Positions 4,315 through 5,002 of a stretch of DNA of 5,002 bases are shown one piece after another; positions within the stretch are counted from its first letter, which is position 1; every line of letters starts with the position of its first letter. The position numbers and the translations under genes are program-made. The notes under the pieces are model-generated. The model saw only the letters and a list, made by a program, of their open reading frames with translations. It had not been told where the DNA came from and ran no database searches. Where the stretch lies: contig JAHCSD010000058.1 in NCBI GenBank assembly GCA_018609185.1, forward strand, positions 1-5,002, in the 5' to 3' direction. Source of the DNA: Patescibacteria group bacterium (GTDB lineage Bacteria > Patescibacteriota > Minisyncoccia > JAHCSD01).

Positions 4315-5002
4315 ATAATACATTTACCGAAAGAATAAAAAGACCGATACTAATTAAAGCCACTGCGCCCAGTTTCTGCCAAACAACAAATCCGTGAAAT
4401 TCTTCTTTTAAAATTTTGGGGAACCTTACGGCTAAGATAAACGCAATGACCAAGAGAAAAAAGTTCTCCACTCCTTGAAGCCCGTTGACAATTGTTACGC
4501 TTCCGAGAGCCACCGCAAGATTTTGGAACACGGAAGCCACGCCCCCCGCGCCTTGGTTAAGAAGAAAAATTGCAATTTTGTTTGCAGGAACTTTTGCGGG
4601 CCGTGAAAAGATCTCTTCTCGCGCGTATGAAGAAACAAGAAGAAACATGGCGCCTGCAAACATTCCCAAGTTCATCCAAAGAAACCCTATAACAAAGTTT
4701 TGGTCGATGAATACCACTTTCTTGAGAACCCACGAAAGGGCAAACAGAAACCCGGAGAAGAATATAAATTGCAGCTCTCTTTTATTAAAATGAAGGCTCC
4801 GCCCCGTAATACGAAGGGACACCAGAACACCGCCTATAACCAGGAAGAAAAAAGCGAATACCTCGTTTATTCCCAGATGTTCATCGACGAGAAAACGGGC
4901 AAGGATAAAAACAAATACCGCGACCGAAGCGCCGATTGCAGGAACAACTCGGCTCGCTTCTCCTTCCTTGACCGCATAGTAAAAACTAATTAACGCCCAG
5001 AT
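4313..5002 (-). CDS. EamA/DMT-superfamily membrane transporter, C-terminal 229 residues (cut by right window edge)
   Basis: The frame is open from the window edge to the TAA at 4315-4313, so the start lies outside; a GTG at 4822 is internal, not a real start. EamA proteins usually have ten membrane helices and about 280-300 residues, so some 60 N-terminal residues are missing. The visible part opens with WALISFYYAVKEGEASRVVP, which has the EamA pattern of a small-residue helix followed by GEASxVxP. It continues through about seven or eight hydrophobic segments. The second repeat includes ALGSVTIVNGLQGVENFFLLV, matching the same repeat position as the first, and the protein ends in a final helix (ALISIGLFILSVNVL). 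Members export or import small metabolites such as amino acids or nucleobases; the substrate here cannot be inferred. It converges on the plus-strand unit at the shared terminator. Confidence 0.85.
   Translation of the reverse strand: MWALISFYYAVKEGEASRVVPAIGASVAVFVFILARFLVDEHLGINEVFAFFFLVIGGVLVSLRITGRSLHFNKRELQFIFFSGFLFALSWVLKKVVFIDQNFVIGFLWMNLGMFAGAMFLLVSSYAREEIFSRPAKVPANKIAIFLLNQGAGGVASVFQNLAVALGSVTIVNGLQGVENFFLLVIAFILAVRFPKILKEEFHGFVVWQKLGAVALISIGLFILSVNVL

Noticed and set aside
4820..4822. GTG as the true start of the transporter
   Set aside because: The frame continues open to the window edge and encodes further EamA-like helices, so this is an internal valine.

Overview
The window reads as a stretch of bacterial chromosome packed mostly with minus-strand genes. 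Divergent copies of ordinary enzymes, tight spacing, mostly weak ribosome-binding sites and the gene mix (SpoIIAA-like protein, family 2 glycosyltransferase, membrane-anchored TIM-barrel hydrolase, EamA transporter) suggest a small-genome uncultivated lineage of the Patescibacteria/CPR type. That placement is an inference from general character, not from a marker gene. No transposase, phage gene, CRISPR array, tRNA or rRNA was seen.

Layout, right to left along the minus strand: an EamA/DMT-family membrane transporter running off the right edge (5002-4313); a membrane-anchored glycoside-hydrolase-like TIM barrel (3892-2861); a PurN-type formyltransferase (2812-2129); a family 2 glycosyltransferase (2121-1387); a SpoIIAA/STAS-like small protein (1320-919); and the N-terminal 278 residues of adenylosuccinate synthetase, purA, running off the left edge (836-1). 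The hydrolase, purN and glycosyltransferase genes are close enough to be co-transcribed. purA has its own strong Shine-Dalgarno and a plausible promoter.

Between the hydrolase and the transporter sits the only plus-strand unit. It has a near-consensus extended -10 sigma70-type promoter (3877-3905), then a probable structured RNA of about 115 nt whose two ends pair perfectly over 14 bp (3911-4025), then a 71-residue protein gene of unknown function with a textbook Shine-Dalgarno (4055-4270), and a bidirectional terminator shared with the transporter (4284-4314). I could not assign the RNA to a known family. It is the strongest candidate here for something undescribed: a riboswitch-like leader or an abundant small RNA.

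A second theme is palindromes at the 3' ends of three consecutive minus-strand genes: a 39-bp palindrome over the hydrolase stop codon, a double palindrome inside the last codons of purN, and a 14-bp palindrome abutting the glycosyltransferase stop. None has the U-tract of an intrinsic terminator. The purA product is also notable: most substrate-binding motifs are kept, but the usual catalytic histidine of the GHT motif is arginine.
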